Positions 63,322 to 64,000 of a stretch of DNA of 64,000 bases are shown here, in pieces. Source of the DNA: Fulvia fulva (taxonomy: Eukaryota > Ascomycota > Dothideomycetes > Mycosphaerellales > Mycosphaerellaceae); the NCBI RefSeq assembly GCF_020509005.1, contig NC_063019.1, positions 4,092,001 to 4,156,000 of the forward strand. The letters run 5' to 3'. A program made the translations under genes and the position numbers. The stretch's first letter is position 1. Each line of letters begins with the position of its first letter. The notes beneath the pieces are model-generated. The model was not told where the DNA came from. It saw only the letters and a program-made list of their open reading frames with translations, and did not search any database.

Positions 63322-64000
63322 ACCAGAGTTGGAGTAAACCAAAGCTTACAACAGCGCCACTCGGTCCAGCAGGCCACTACCAAATCGCAAACTGCCTTTG
63401 TGCGGCAGTGCGGAGCACGAGTAGGTATAGCAGGTGGCGTGACATCGTACAGACATCCGTCAGCAGTACCTGCGGCGAGAACGCTGGTGCGCTGTACCTG
63501 CATACACCCATTGGCTGTACCAATAAAAGAATCTCAAAAATCTGCCGTGCGGCACGTTGTCTTATTGTTTGCTGTCTGCAGATGGACGGGTGGACGGAAG
63601 CGGAGCAGAGGCGCTCGTGCACCACCTTGTGTGATGTTACACGGCAGGGTTGGTGACCGGCTCGTGCGATGATGTCTGGGGTCAGCGAGCGTCTGGACAA
63701 TGGAGAGAGTGTTGCGGGGGAACGCTTGAGTGCTGTTTTCATGGTTTGACGAAGGTTGATATACTGTCACCTCGAAGTCTTGTGGTATTTCTGCCCACAG
63801 AAGACTGAGCGGCCAATGTTCTCAGTGTCTGCTTGATCTCGGTCTTGTGAACGATAGCCGCCCGACTGGAAGCACCGTTCGAGCAGCAAGAAGTATCACT
63901 GCAGGCTGAAGGGCTCTCTCGAGCCATACCGATCTCGCTCAAGACGTGCAGCCGCGTCCCTTCGAAATGGACGCTCGAATAGACGCCAGCTCCAGGTACA
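63322..64000. other. Presumed 5' region of the membrane-protein gene; otherwise nothing supported
   Basis: It may hold the missing first exon of the upstream-facing membrane-protein gene. Other frames are short and overlapping. Confidence 0.4.

Overview
This window reads as nuclear DNA of a filamentous ascomycete, plausibly a Dothideomycete. The genes are compact, their introns are short (45-95 bp, GT..AG, with CTGAC/CTAAC-like branch sites), and the retroelements carry the CpA-to-TpA decay typical of repeat-induced point mutation (RIP). The organism assignment is inference; no rRNA or housekeeping marker fixes it.

Left arm (1-11842): a peroxisomal enoyl-CoA hydratase/isomerase (ends SKL), an N-terminal-type fungal transcription-factor-like ORF, a small secreted cysteine-poor protein, a secreted GH43-like beta-propeller glycosidase, a large FAD monooxygenase with a C-terminal thioredoxin-like region, and a single-pass membrane protein.

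Middle (about 11843-44034): a 32-kb nest of transposable elements. The outer shell looks like one hAT DNA transposon. Near-identical terminal inverted repeats lie at 11843 and 44013, and its transposase is cut into pieces about 22-30 kb apart. Inside are a Ty1/copia RNase H remnant, two heavily RIP-mutated Tad-like LINEs (A and B), and a RIP-mutated Ty3/gypsy chromovirus with 194-bp LTRs and a CCTAC target duplication. Two undamaged later arrivals sit within LINE A: a 6.3-kb Ty3/gypsy chromovirus (520-bp LTRs differing at one base, AGGAC target duplication) and a 5-kb LINE (C) with an intact ORF2 and a 15-bp target duplication. Target duplications give the order: hAT, copia, LINE A, RIP, then the intact gypsy and LINE C.

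Right arm (44035-64000): a frameshifted short-chain dehydrogenase, a class I terpene synthase, a six-helix membrane protein, and a fused isocyanide synthase / Fe(II)-2-oxoglutarate dioxygenase (three exons, 696 aa). A second FAD monooxygenase is a pseudogene whose C-terminal half carries a sharply bounded RIP patch. An interstitial telomere-repeat tract, a Pro/Gln-rich nuclear-type protein, a PP2A-family phosphatase (three exons, 321 aa) and a Ser/Thr-rich single-pass membrane protein follow.

The terpene synthase, the isocyanide synthase and several oxidoreductases suggest accessory specialised-metabolism territory. The isocyanide synthase-dioxygenase and its membrane-protein neighbour are the most interesting functional unit. 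The nested, differentially RIP-mutated TE island is the most informative structural feature.
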